Assembly (NCBI GenBank): GCA_937959395.1
Contig: CALGLR010000094.1
Span: 1-48,870 of the forward strand
Direction of reading: 5' to 3'
Origin: an uncultured Flavobacteriaceae bacterium
GTDB taxonomy: Bacteria > Bacteroidota > Bacteroidia > Flavobacteriales > Flavobacteriaceae
Length of the DNA: 48,870 bases
Position 1 is the stretch's first letter. Each line of letters starts with the position of its first letter. This document shows positions 7,176 through 15,396 of this stretch, piece after piece. The position numbers were made by a program, and so were the translations under genes. Below the pieces are notes generated by a model. That model worked only from the letters and a program-made list of their open reading frames with translations, did not search any database and was not told where the DNA came from.

Positions 7176-8087
7176 ATGAAATATATATTATTTATTTACT
7201 TATTTATTAGTTTAAACTTATACTCTCAGGAAAAATCTCAGTATAGAGTGCTAAGTGCTTTAGATTCTATACCAATAGAGAATGCTTATGTTTCAATTAA
7301 TGGATTTTTGGAGACAGTAACTGATAAAAGTGGTCGTTTTAAAATTAAAAATGATTTCGAGACCATTCAAATTAGTCATTTAGTCTTTAATCCAATAGTG
7401 ATGACGAAATTCGATTTAAATGAAGAAAATACAATTTATTTAAATGAAAAAATAGAAGGATTAGATGAGATATTAATAAAAAGTAATAAAACAAGTAAAA
7501 TTTTATTGCCAAGTGAAGAATTAGGAATTGGCTTGCATCGTAAAAAAGGATTTAGATTAAATCAGAATTCGGTTTATGTAACTTTTATTCCCAACGATAT
7601 CGGGGAAGAGTGCTTAATAAGTAAAATAATAGTAGAGGTTTATGGAGAGATGTATCAAGAGAACACAAATAAAGCATTTATGCCTTTTAGAGTAAATTTA
7701 TTTACGATAAATAAAGAGACAAAACTACCAGGTGAAAAATTACTTAAAGAAAGCTTATTAACTTCAAATAAAGGAAGATCTGAAAGTAAAATGGTTTATG
7801 TAGATATTAGTGATTATTTGATTGATTTTCCTAAAGAAGGCATTTTTGTTACTGTAGAAAGTTTAAATCTATTAGAATTAGAAAGCTTTAACATACCTGC
7901 TCATATTCCTTCATTTAGGGCTATTAAGAAGAAAAATAAAAGTAAGTATGTTGGGTATCAACGAGTGTATACATGGAATAGGTTAACAATGGATAAAGAT
8001 TCTATATATATAGATTGGATTGATAAAAAAATGAACAGCGGCATTTTGAGAAATACTTACAATTTTGGAATTGAAGTTGAATATTAA
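7176..8087 (+). CDS. Exported carboxypeptidase-regulatory-like domain protein
   Basis: A 303-residue secreted or outer-membrane-associated protein. A signal peptide (MKYILFIYLFISLNLYSQ) precedes a carboxypeptidase-D regulatory-like beta-sandwich (about 25-95), visible as SIPIENAYVSINGFLETVTDKSGRF... and YLNEKIEGLDEILI, the same module that opens many SusC/TonB receptors. The remaining 200 residues are Ile/Lys-rich with no recognised domain (VYVDISDYLIDFPKEGIFV). There is no TonB barrel. It lies between the peptide genes and the exporter, 58 nt before the latter. Its role is unknown; possibilities are immunity, an envelope receptor or an export accessory. The family call for the N-terminal domain is fairly safe. 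Confidence 0.7.
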   Translation: MKYILFIYLFISLNLYSQEKSQYRVLSALDSIPIENAYVSINGFLETVTDKSGRFKIKNDFETIQISHLVFNPIVMTKFDLNEENTIYLNEKIEGLDEILIKSNKTSKILLPSEELGIGLHRKKGFRLNQNSVYVTFIPNDIGEECLISKIIVEVYGEMYQENTNKAFMPFRVNLFTINKETKLPGEKLLKESLLTSNKGRSESKMVYVDISDYLIDFPKEGIFVTVESLNLLELESFNIPAHIPSFRAIKKKNKSKYVGYQRVYTWNRLTMDKDSIYIDWIDKKMNSGILRNTYNFGIEVEY

Positions 8088-8145
8088 TCACTATTAAAAT
8101 AATTAATATCTAAATATAATAGGTGTTAATACATTTCAAAAAAAT

Positions 8146-10335
8146 ATGCCAATTTTTCCTTTTTATAAACAAACAGACTCTAAAGACTGCGGTCCCACTT
8201 GCTTAAAAATAATAGCTAAGTATTATAATAAAAGTATTTCTATACAAGAGTTACGAGATTTAAGTGAAACCACCAGAGAAGGAAGTAGTTTGCTGGGTTT
8301 AAGTGAAGCTTCAGAACTATTGGGTTTTCGTAGTCTTGGCATTAAGATTAATGCAGAGAAATTAAATGAAGTTCCTTTACCGTGTATTTTGCACTGGAAT
8401 AAAAACCATTATGTCGTTTTCTATAAAAGACATAAAGACACCTTTTATATTTCAGATCCTGCACACGGACTTATAAAATACAATAAAGAGGAATTTTTAA
8501 AACATTGGATAGGCAATAATTCAAAAAAAGATACTGAAGAAGGTGTCGCTTTACTTTTAGAAACTACCCCAAAATTTTATGGTACTAACTTTGAGGAAGA
8601 AGGAAAAGATTTTAGTTTTTCTTTCATATCTAAGTATTTGTTTAAATACAAACGCTTTCTCTGGCAATTAGTTATTGGTTTAATAGCGGCGAGTTTATTA
8701 CAAGTATTATTTCCATTTTTAACCCAAAGCGTCGTCGATGTTGGGATTAAAAATCAAGACATCCATTTTATATATCTTATTCTTTTTGCGCAATTGGCCT
8801 TATTTTTAGGAAGAACTGCTATAGAAGTTATTCGCAGTTGGATTCTTCTACATTTAAGCACTCGTATTAATATTTCTTTAGTTTCAGATTTTTTTATAAA
8901 ACTCATGAACTTACCCATTGCCTTTTTCGATACACGAATGACAGGTGATATTTTGCAACGGATTAACGACCATAAACGCATTGAACGTATTTTAACAACC
9001 TCATCGTTAAATGTACTGTTTTCTATGGTTAACCTCATTATTTTTAGCTTAGTATTGGGTTATTATAGTCTACAAATTTTTGGAATTTTTGTAGTAGGAA
9101 GCTTTTTATATTTTCTATGGATCGTCATTTTCTTAAAAAAACGAAAAGACCTTGATTATAAACGTTTTTCGCAAGTAAGTCAAGAACAAAGTAAGGTGAT
9201 TGAACTTATTAATGGCATGCAAGAAATAAAACTCCATAATGCCGAAAAACAAAAACGTTGGGGTTGGGAATTTTTACAGGCCCGTTTGTTTAAAGTATCT
9301 ATAGAGGGTTTAGCCTTGGAGCAATACCAAAGTGTTGGTTCTGGATTTATTAACGAATTAAAAAACATTTTAATTACGATCTTATCTGCGAAACTGGTTA
9401 TTGATGGAGACATTACTCTGGGTATGATGTTAGCGATAACTTATATCGTTGGACAGTTAAATTCTCCTATTGCTCAACTTATTAACTTTATAAGAGAAGT
9501 GCAAGATGCCAAAATAAGTTTAGAACGCTTATCTGAAATTCATAATAAAGAAGACGAAGAACAGCAAGACAGTGAGAAAATTGTTACGATTCCTAGTAAT
9601 TTGGATTTTGAACTCTCTAAAGTGTCGTTTCGTTATATAGGTTCTGACCAAATGGTATTAAACGATTTAGATTTAAGCATCCCAGCAAATAAAATAACCG
9701 CAATTGTAGGTACAAGTGGAAGTGGAAAAACGACCTTAATGAAGGTTTTACTTAAATTTTACGATCCTAATTCTGGGCAAATAAAGTTAGGTAATCATGA
9801 TTTAAAAAACATTTCTCAAAAAACCTGGCGTAACGAATGCGGTGTGGTCATGCAAGAGGGTTATATTTTTAGTGATAGTATTGCTAATAATATTGCAGTA
9901 GGAGAAGATTATGTTGATAAAAAGAAACTCGCTCATGCTGTAGATGTTGCTAACATTAAAGAATTTATAGAGTCTTTACCCCTATCATACAATACAAAAA
10001 TAGGAATGGAAGGTGTTGGTTTGAGCACAGGACAAAAACAGCGATTACTTATTGCACGCGCCGTATATAAAAACCCTAATTTTTTATTTTTTGACGAAGC
10101 CACATCTGCTTTAGATGCTAATAATGAAAAGGTCATTATGGAGAAGTTAAATCTATTTTTTAAAAATAAAACAGTTGTTGTTGTAGCCCATCGACTAAGT
10201 ACCGTTAAAAATGCACATCAAATTGTTGTTTTAGAAAAAGGAAAAATTGTGGAAGTAGGGAATCATGAAAGTTTAGTTAAGGAAAAAGGGAATTATTATA
10301 ATTTGGTGAAGAATCAATTAGAACTGGGGAGTTAA
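8146..10335 (+). CDS. Peptidase-containing ABC transporter (C39 bacteriocin exporter)
   Basis: A 729-residue inner-membrane transporter that cleaves GG leaders and exports the core peptide. The N-terminal C39 peptidase has catalytic C15 (SKDCGPTCL), H88 (KNHYVVFY) and D104 (ISDPAHG). A six-helix ABC membrane domain follows at about 165-440. The ATPase domain has Walker A GTSGSGKTT (about 522-530), the signature LSTGQKQRLLIARA, Walker B FLFFDEATSALD (D650) and the H-loop VVVAHRLST. All key residues are intact, so it should be active both as protease and as transporter. The two GG peptides upstream are the obvious substrates; the minus-strand GG peptide at 1392-1559 may be another. The HlyD-type partner follows. 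No TolC-like outer-membrane protein is encoded nearby. Confidence 0.95.
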   Translation: MPIFPFYKQTDSKDCGPTCLKIIAKYYNKSISIQELRDLSETTREGSSLLGLSEASELLGFRSLGIKINAEKLNEVPLPCILHWNKNHYVVFYKRHKDTFYISDPAHGLIKYNKEEFLKHWIGNNSKKDTEEGVALLLETTPKFYGTNFEEEGKDFSFSFISKYLFKYKRFLWQLVIGLIAASLLQVLFPFLTQSVVDVGIKNQDIHFIYLILFAQLALFLGRTAIEVIRSWILLHLSTRINISLVSDFFIKLMNLPIAFFDTRMTGDILQRINDHKRIERILTTSSLNVLFSMVNLIIFSLVLGYYSLQIFGIFVVGSFLYFLWIVIFLKKRKDLDYKRFSQVSQEQSKVIELINGMQEIKLHNAEKQKRWGWEFLQARLFKVSIEGLALEQYQSVGSGFINELKNILITILSAKLVIDGDITLGMMLAITYIVGQLNSPIAQLINFIREVQDAKISLERLSEIHNKEDEEQQDSEKIVTIPSNLDFELSKVSFRYIGSDQMVLNDLDLSIPANKITAIVGTSGSGKTTLMKVLLKFYDPNSGQIKLGNHDLKNISQKTWRNECGVVMQEGYIFSDSIANNIAVGEDYVDKKKLAHAVDVANIKEFIESLPLSYNTKIGMEGVGLSTGQKQRLLIARAVYKNPNFLFFDEATSALDANNEKVIMEKLNLFFKNKTVVVVAHRLSTVKNAHQIVVLEKGKIVEVGNHESLVKEKGNYYNLVKNQLELGS

Positions 10336-10440
10336 TCCCATCCCTAGCCCTTCCCAAAGGGAAGGGAACTCATATTTTAAAAATAAATATTAACGAATAC
10401 AATTTTCCCTTTTGGGGACATCGCAGATTAAACGAATCGA
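10335..10440. repeat. Dispersed palindromic repeat between exporter and adaptor genes
   Basis: Contains CCCTTCCCAAAGGGAAGGG (10348-10366), a near-perfect palindrome, within ATCCCTAGCCC...GGAACTC. The same ATCCCTAACCCTTCC-type block recurs at about 19886 and 20081. It fills much of the 144-base gap between two genes that should be co-transcribed. Confidence 0.6.
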
Positions 10441-10479
10441 GAGCATAAATTATTAATAAAGTTAAATGTCTGAAAGACA

Positions 10480-11772
10480 ATGGGGAATAAACTAGAAGAA
10501 ATCGATTTAAGAAGCGAAGAGGTTCAAGAAATTTTGACTCAGGTGCCTAATTGGATGATCCGTTGGGGAAATGTATTGTTTTTATCTCTTATTTTAATGC
10601 TTTTGTGTATCACTTACTTTGTAAAATATCCAGACACCATTCAATCGCAAGCTTTAATTACCACTGAAATTCCGCCACAAAAAGAATATGCTAAAATTAC
10701 AGGAGAATTGCAGTACGTTTTAATTGAAGATAATGAGTTCGCGAAACAAAATCAACCATTAGCCATTATAGAAAATACGGCGAATTATAAAGATGTTTAT
10801 AGACTAAAATCTATTATCGATACGATTAAAGTTAATAATAAATCATTTCGTTTTCCTGTAGCAGAATTGCCTATTCTATTTTTAGGTGATATTGATTCCC
10901 AATATGCTTTGTTTGAGAATAGTTACATTCAATATCAATTAAATAAGGAATTACAACCTTTTTCTAATGAAACATCTGCAAATACGTATTCAATTTCAGA
11001 ATTAAATACACGATTAAAAAGTCTTCAGTCACAAAAAGAAATTAATAGAACAGAAGTAGAATTTAAAGAAAAAGACTTGCAACGAAATAAAACGTTATTT
11101 GAAAAAGGGATTATTTCTACTCAGGACTACGAAAACAAGCAATTAGAATTTGCACAAGTAAAACGTAATTTTAAAAATTTTGAGACTTCTATTTCTCAAA
11201 TTCGCCAGGCAATTAGCGATGCGAACAAAACATCAAAAGGGACAGAGATAAGTCAAGTAAAAGAGGAACTTTTACTTCTTAAAAATGTTATTCAGTCTTT
11301 TAATCAATTAAAAAAAGCGATTAAAGATTGGGAAAGTAGATATGTTCTAAAATCTAATATTAATGGAACCGTTTCTTTTTTAAATTTCTGGAATGCGAAC
11401 CAAACCGTTAATCAAGGCGATTTGGTATTTACTATTATTCCTAGTAAGAGCTCATCGTTTATAGCAAAATTAAAAACGCCTGCTCAAAATTCAGGTAAAA
11501 TTAAAACGGGACAGAAAGTGAATTTAAAGCTTGAAAATTATCCAGATACAGAATTTGGAGTACTAAATGGTATAATTAAAAACATTTCATTAATTCCTGA
11601 TAAAGAAGGTTTATACTTTATTGATGTAGAGTTGCCAAAAAAGCTAATTACATCTTATAATAAGGAAATAAACTTCAAACATGAAATGCGTGCTTCTGCA
11701 GAAATTATTACTGAAGATTTGCGTTTAATCGAACGGTTTTTTTATCAATTCAAGGAAGTACTTAAGAGATGA
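10480..11772 (+). CDS. HlyD-family membrane fusion/periplasmic adaptor protein
   Basis: A 430-residue adaptor for the C39 ABC exporter. One N-terminal transmembrane helix (VLFLSLILMLLCITYFVKY, about 34-52) is followed by a split barrel/lipoyl-like domain (KITGELQYVLIEDNEFAKQNQPLAII), a long coiled coil (about 165-280, Lys/Gln/Glu-rich), the second lipoyl half (LKSNINGTVSFL) and a C-terminal beta domain (KLENYPDTEFGVLNGII). This is the usual HlyD layout. The start at 10480 is used; an overlapping ATG a few bases upstream is out of frame. It would connect the exporter to a TolC-like channel encoded elsewhere. Confidence 0.9.
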   Translation: MGNKLEEIDLRSEEVQEILTQVPNWMIRWGNVLFLSLILMLLCITYFVKYPDTIQSQALITTEIPPQKEYAKITGELQYVLIEDNEFAKQNQPLAIIENTANYKDVYRLKSIIDTIKVNNKSFRFPVAELPILFLGDIDSQYALFENSYIQYQLNKELQPFSNETSANTYSISELNTRLKSLQSQKEINRTEVEFKEKDLQRNKTLFEKGIISTQDYENKQLEFAQVKRNFKNFETSISQIRQAISDANKTSKGTEISQVKEELLLLKNVIQSFNQLKKAIKDWESRYVLKSNINGTVSFLNFWNANQTVNQGDLVFTIIPSKSSSFIAKLKTPAQNSGKIKTGQKVNLKLENYPDTEFGVLNGIIKNISLIPDKEGLYFIDVELPKKLITSYNKEINFKHEMRASAEIITEDLRLIERFFYQFKEVLKR

Positions 11773-11830
11773 GTTTATTTATATAATTATCTAATAAAGA
11801 AAGATGAAGAATCAAATTTCCCTAAGTAAT

Positions 11831-12133
11831 TTACTTGTCTTTTAATTCACTATAAAGATCTTTTATTCTTTTTTCAACTTCAGGGCTTTTTCCTAAATAA
11901 TATATTTGAATTTTTTTACCATTAACAGAAACTTTATAATCGTAATTGTCTTTGTTTTCCACCCAGAAAATCTTGTTTTTCTTTGAGGAAGTGGAATCTC
12001 CTAATTCATTTTTAATAATTGAAAGAACTTCTTTTTTGCTCTCTTTTTCAATAGAGAATTTATATTTCAATTGCTTTTGTGCAGATATCGTATTAAAAAC
12101 AAAAAAAGAAATGATAATAAATAGAAATTTCAT
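11831..12133 (-). CDS. Small secreted protein of unknown function (100 aa)
   Basis: The start is placed at the ATG at 12133, giving a signal peptide (MKFLFIIISFFVFNTISAQ); a longer frame to 12181 has no such support and would include the promoter. The mature part is about 80 residues, Lys-rich, with a KVSVNGKKIQIYYLG beta segment. I do not recognise a family. It points toward the HlyD-type gene and ends 58 bases from it. A well-spaced TTG/TATTTTCG promoter lies upstream. Confidence 0.65.
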   Translation of the reverse strand: MKFLFIIISFFVFNTISAQKQLKYKFSIEKESKKEVLSIIKNELGDSTSSKKNKIFWVENKDNYDYKVSVNGKKIQIYYLGKSPEVEKRIKDLYSELKDK

Positions 12134-12151
12134 ATAGATGTGTTTTTTTAA

Positions 12152-12181
12152 CGAAAATAAAGAAATATCTGGTACTCTCAA
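12152..12181 (-). promoter_or_regulatory. Bacteroidota-type promoter of the small secreted protein
   Basis: On the minus strand, TTG (12181-12179) and TATTTTCG (12159-12152) are separated by 19 bases, matching the -33/-7 layout (TTG, TAnnTTTG) apart from one base. Confidence 0.5.
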
Positions 12182-12235
12182 AAAATTATAGTGTAGATAG
12201 TCTTATTCAAGGTTGTAACGTGAGTTCGACTTAAG

Positions 12236-12371
12236 GAAATCACGTCAGTTCGAGTGCTTCGACATTAGGAGAAGTGTATCGAGAACATTGATTTTCTTAC
12301 CAAAAAACCTATTCTCGATACTATTTTTTTCCACTTTGTTCCAAAAAACCACTCGAATTGACGGTTTTTGA
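12236..12371. repeat. Dispersed repeat, copy 1 (inverted relative to 25884-26032)
   Basis: Read on the minus strand this matches 25884-26032: CGTCAATTCGAGTG, AATAGTATCG, GAATAGG, TGTTCTCGATAC and CTTCTC follow in the same order in both. It contains short inverted repeats (CGAGTG, ATCGAGAAC) but no ORF. It fills most of the gap between the small secreted protein and the GH5-like gene. Confidence 0.65.
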
Positions 12372-12483
12372 TAACCAACATCTTTATAACGAACTGAGGT
12401 TTGTAGACATTCTAATTGATTATGGTATGATAAAAGAAAAAGAATTGAATGTTAAGAAGTTTAATAAATCAAACCAAAGCATT

Positions 12484-14001
12484 TCACTCAGCTATAAACT
12501 CAAAAGCCGCTTTTCTTTTTCCTTCTGTATCAATAAACCCAAATGCTTCTTGTTTATTTTTCCGCCAAGGTAAACGCCCAGCGACTTCTTTAGGAATATG
12601 GTTAAAGTCGTATAAAGTCCACGATATAAAAGGCATTTCATTTTTCTTTATAATCTTTTGAGCCCTTTTATGATAAGTAGCTTGCTCTTTTTCTGACGCT
12701 CCAAAAGGATTCCATAACCCATTATAAGACGATAAACCAAATTCACCAAGCACAATGGGTTTGTTAGGTATATTAGATTTTAAGGTTTTATAAGTATCAT
12801 CTAAATTGTTGAGGTCTTCGTAATAATGAAAAGATATAAAATCGAGGTCATCTTTTAAAACGGTAGCGCTTTTAGAGTTAGACCACCCAATAGTTACGGG
12901 GTGATTGGGGTCTATAGATTTTACAAGTTTTACTAGATGTTGCAACCAGCTCGTTACGGCTAATTCACCACGAGAATTAAAATCTAAATTAGGCTCGTTC
13001 TTAATATCCCAGGCTAAAATAGCTTTATGGTCTTTAAATTTAGAAACAATAGTTCTGGCGTGTTTGTGGTTTAATGTCCAATCTAAAACCGAGTAATCGC
13101 CATAAAAATCGAAAAGTGTAACGACAACCTTTAAATTATGAGTTTCAGCAGCATCTAAAATTTGTTTTAGTTTTTTAAGTTTATTAGGAATAACAGATGC
13201 TTTTCCAAAATCGTCATAAGGAATAAAAATCCGAATAGAATTTAAGCCTGCATTCCGTATAATTTTAAAATCTTTAGCAATGGTTTCCATATTAAAATCT
13301 TTACCAAATAAATCCCAGGGTGTGGCTTGCGGATAATAATTAATACCTTTTAGACTTAAAATTGAAGCGTTATTAGTTGGTTTAATTGCATCAATAGGTT
13401 TTGAAGCCGGTTCTTTAATTAGTTGCCTAATTTTCCAAAACCCATCTTCTAAAAGCAAGATGATTTTATAGTTCGAGACTTCTGTAGTTTCCAATACTAA
13501 AGCTTTGTCTTTATAAACCCGTTTATACTCGACGACGTTCTCATCTTTTAATACAGCCAATTGCCCATCCTCACTAAAAAAAGCAATCGTAGGATTGTGC
13601 TCTAAAGTTGTTGAAGTTATGCTTGTGTTTTCTGCAGTATTTAAACTAATGATATTAAAAATGTGTTCACGAGCATTAGCCGTGTAATAATCACTAACAC
13701 CTTCTTTTAAATTGGTTTTGTAGGCCACGTGGCGCACATACCAAGCATCTAAATAATCACTTTCAATGTTTTTAAGCGTTTCTTTATCTATTGGGCGGCC
13801 TTCATTGTTTATGGATTTCCAAGTGATTTTGGGCGTATAATGTTCTTTAGCATCAATTTTTGTATGTAACATACTGCTGCGATCTGCTCCAGTATTTAAG
13901 TAACTGTAAAGGGCACTAACGCCAAACAGAATTAATGCAAGAAGCAACACATAAGAGGCGATTAAGAAACCACGGATTATATTTTTATTTAAAACGCTCA
14001 T
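12484..14001 (-). CDS. Membrane-anchored GH5-like glycoside hydrolase
   Basis: A 505-residue protein with one N-terminal membrane anchor (about 12-34), a 170-residue linker domain and a C-terminal TIM-barrel glycosidase of the GH5/clan-A type from about 215. The acid/base Glu is in AWDIKNEPNL (E336) and the nucleophile in PIVLGEFGLSS (E420); the barrel strands NSIRIFIPYDD and FISFHYYED are visible. It overlaps the preceding gene by four bases (ATGA), so it is translationally coupled to the Ig-like protein and the GT-C protein. With those partners it more likely trims or transfers a polysaccharide during synthesis or export than feeds on external glucan. Fold and catalytic residues are seen; the substrate is unknown. 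Confidence 0.85.
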   Translation of the reverse strand: MSVLNKNIIRGFLIASYVLLLALILFGVSALYSYLNTGADRSSMLHTKIDAKEHYTPKITWKSINNEGRPIDKETLKNIESDYLDAWYVRHVAYKTNLKEGVSDYYTANAREHIFNIISLNTAENTSITSTTLEHNPTIAFFSEDGQLAVLKDENVVEYKRVYKDKALVLETTEVSNYKIILLLEDGFWKIRQLIKEPASKPIDAIKPTNNASILSLKGINYYPQATPWDLFGKDFNMETIAKDFKIIRNAGLNSIRIFIPYDDFGKASVIPNKLKKLKQILDAAETHNLKVVVTLFDFYGDYSVLDWTLNHKHARTIVSKFKDHKAILAWDIKNEPNLDFNSRGELAVTSWLQHLVKLVKSIDPNHPVTIGWSNSKSATVLKDDLDFISFHYYEDLNNLDDTYKTLKSNIPNKPIVLGEFGLSSYNGLWNPFGASEKEQATYHKRAQKIIKKNEMPFISWTLYDFNHIPKEVAGRLPWRKNKQEAFGFIDTEGKRKAAFEFIAE

Positions 14002-15212
14002 AACAATTTCGCAGTTATTGTTTTTTCCAATCCTGCGGCTTCAATTTTAAGCTGATAGGTATCTGCTTTTAAAAATTGTCCATTTAAATTAAAGGTTGCA
14101 ATGCCATTAGTGGACGGTTTCTTAAAGCGTTTAATAAGTACATTGTTTTTATAAACCGAAAGTGTAACTTCTAAACCATCAGGAATAAGCTGTTTCATAA
14201 AACTTTGTAAAGGTCCTACGGTTACGCTTCTATTATTTTCTGATAAAGCGATATTAAAGTCTTTAATAACGGCTTTATAATTTAAGGTTATCGTATTACT
14301 TTCTGCCATACCGGTTACAAAGGCTTTTACAGACCACTGTTCTTCATAATCTGGATGTATCATCTTAGCAGTCGCTATTCCTTTTATGGTTGCGCCAGAA
14401 CTTTTTAAAATATGACCAGTTTTATTGGTTATAAAAAAATCAACGAAAGTGCCATCGCTAACCGTATTACCATATTTATCTTTAAGGGGTGAGGTTGAAA
14501 AGCTAGTGATTTGGTTTCCATCGGCATAATCATGATGTCTTTTTGCTGATATGGTGAAATTTTCAGGAGTAGCAGCCATAACATTGACATCATATTCTTT
14601 TGAGTTTGTACTTAAACATTCTGAAGTCATTAAAATACGGCCTGTTTTTTCTTCTGAAAAAATATCTTGGTAAGCGATTAAGTGGTTAGTAACGATTTTG
14701 GAATGGGTTTCCTTTGACAAAAACTGATGTCGTATCGTAACTTCTGTGCTGTCTTTTACAGGATTATCATATTCATCTGTTGGGATAACCACCAGCATAG
14801 TAAAATCGGTTCCACCTGCATTAATACTTGGCGGGCCAATATAGGTTTCCATAGTTTTTACTTTTGCCTGCGGAATAATATTAAAATGCCCAGAAAGTGA
14901 ATTTGTATCGTAAAGTAATTTCCAATTTACGAGTCCTGATTTTTTGCTTAAACTTAACGGAATTTTATAAGTCAGTACTTTGTTTTCATAAAATGCCTTA
15001 ATTAAAGTCGCGCCATAACCGTTTGAATAATATAATTGAGGTAATATTTTTTCTGAAGCCGAAAACTGAAGCGTAATGTCTTCTCCAACTTCAAACGTTT
15101 TTTGAGAGCTTATATATTTAATATCAATTATACGACTCGTTTCTTTTGAAGGCGAAAATGCCAATAAAATAATGCTGGTTAGAATAAATAGATATGTGAA
15201 TACTCTTTTCAT
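13998..15212 (-). CDS. Exported Ig-like domain protein
   Basis: A 404-residue protein with an N-terminal signal (MKRVFTYLFILTSIILLAFS) followed by about four beta-sandwich domains. The block LKDKYGNTVSDGTFVDFFIT with later GIATAKMIHP looks like a Big-1/invasin-type Ig-like repeat. No enzyme motif is seen. It overlaps the GH5-like gene by ATGA and lies downstream of the large GT-C-like gene, so the three form one operon. It may be a periplasmic scaffold for a polysaccharide machine. The family is recognised only at fold level. Confidence 0.65.
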   Translation of the reverse strand: MKRVFTYLFILTSIILLAFSPSKETSRIIDIKYISSQKTFEVGEDITLQFSASEKILPQLYYSNGYGATLIKAFYENKVLTYKIPLSLSKKSGLVNWKLLYDTNSLSGHFNIIPQAKVKTMETYIGPPSINAGGTDFTMLVVIPTDEYDNPVKDSTEVTIRHQFLSKETHSKIVTNHLIAYQDIFSEEKTGRILMTSECLSTNSKEYDVNVMAATPENFTISAKRHHDYADGNQITSFSTSPLKDKYGNTVSDGTFVDFFITNKTGHILKSSGATIKGIATAKMIHPDYEEQWSVKAFVTGMAESNTITLNYKAVIKDFNIALSENNRSVTVGPLQSFMKQLIPDGLEVTLSVYKNNVLIKRFKKPSTNGIATFNLNGQFLKADTYQLKIEAAGLEKTITAKLL

Positions 15213-15234
15213 TAATTGGGATTGCCTATGTTTA

Positions 15235-15396
15235 ATACCAGTTCTATCATAAAATGCACCATATAATTCGTTTATTTTTCACTATTTCTGCATTATAAAA
15301 TTAAACCGTAGCACATGCTATGCTTAAATTTAATGCTTTGAACTAGCAAAAACTAATTCAAATTATTTATGACTCATTTTATAACAGAACTGGTAT
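15235..15396. repeat. MITE-like element with 22-bp terminal inverted repeats
   Basis: The left end 15235-15256 (ATACCAGTTCT...) and right end 15375-15396 are inverted repeats matching at 20 of 22 positions; the total is 162 bp with no ORF. The right end overlaps the last codons and stop of the GT-C-like gene. Its ends begin ATACCA, like the element at 38817-39002. Confidence 0.65.

Noticed and set aside
12358-12661. Two short plus-strand ORFs (12358-12573, 12449-12661)
   Set aside because: They run into the reverse complement of the GH5-like gene and a dispersed repeat; shadow frames.
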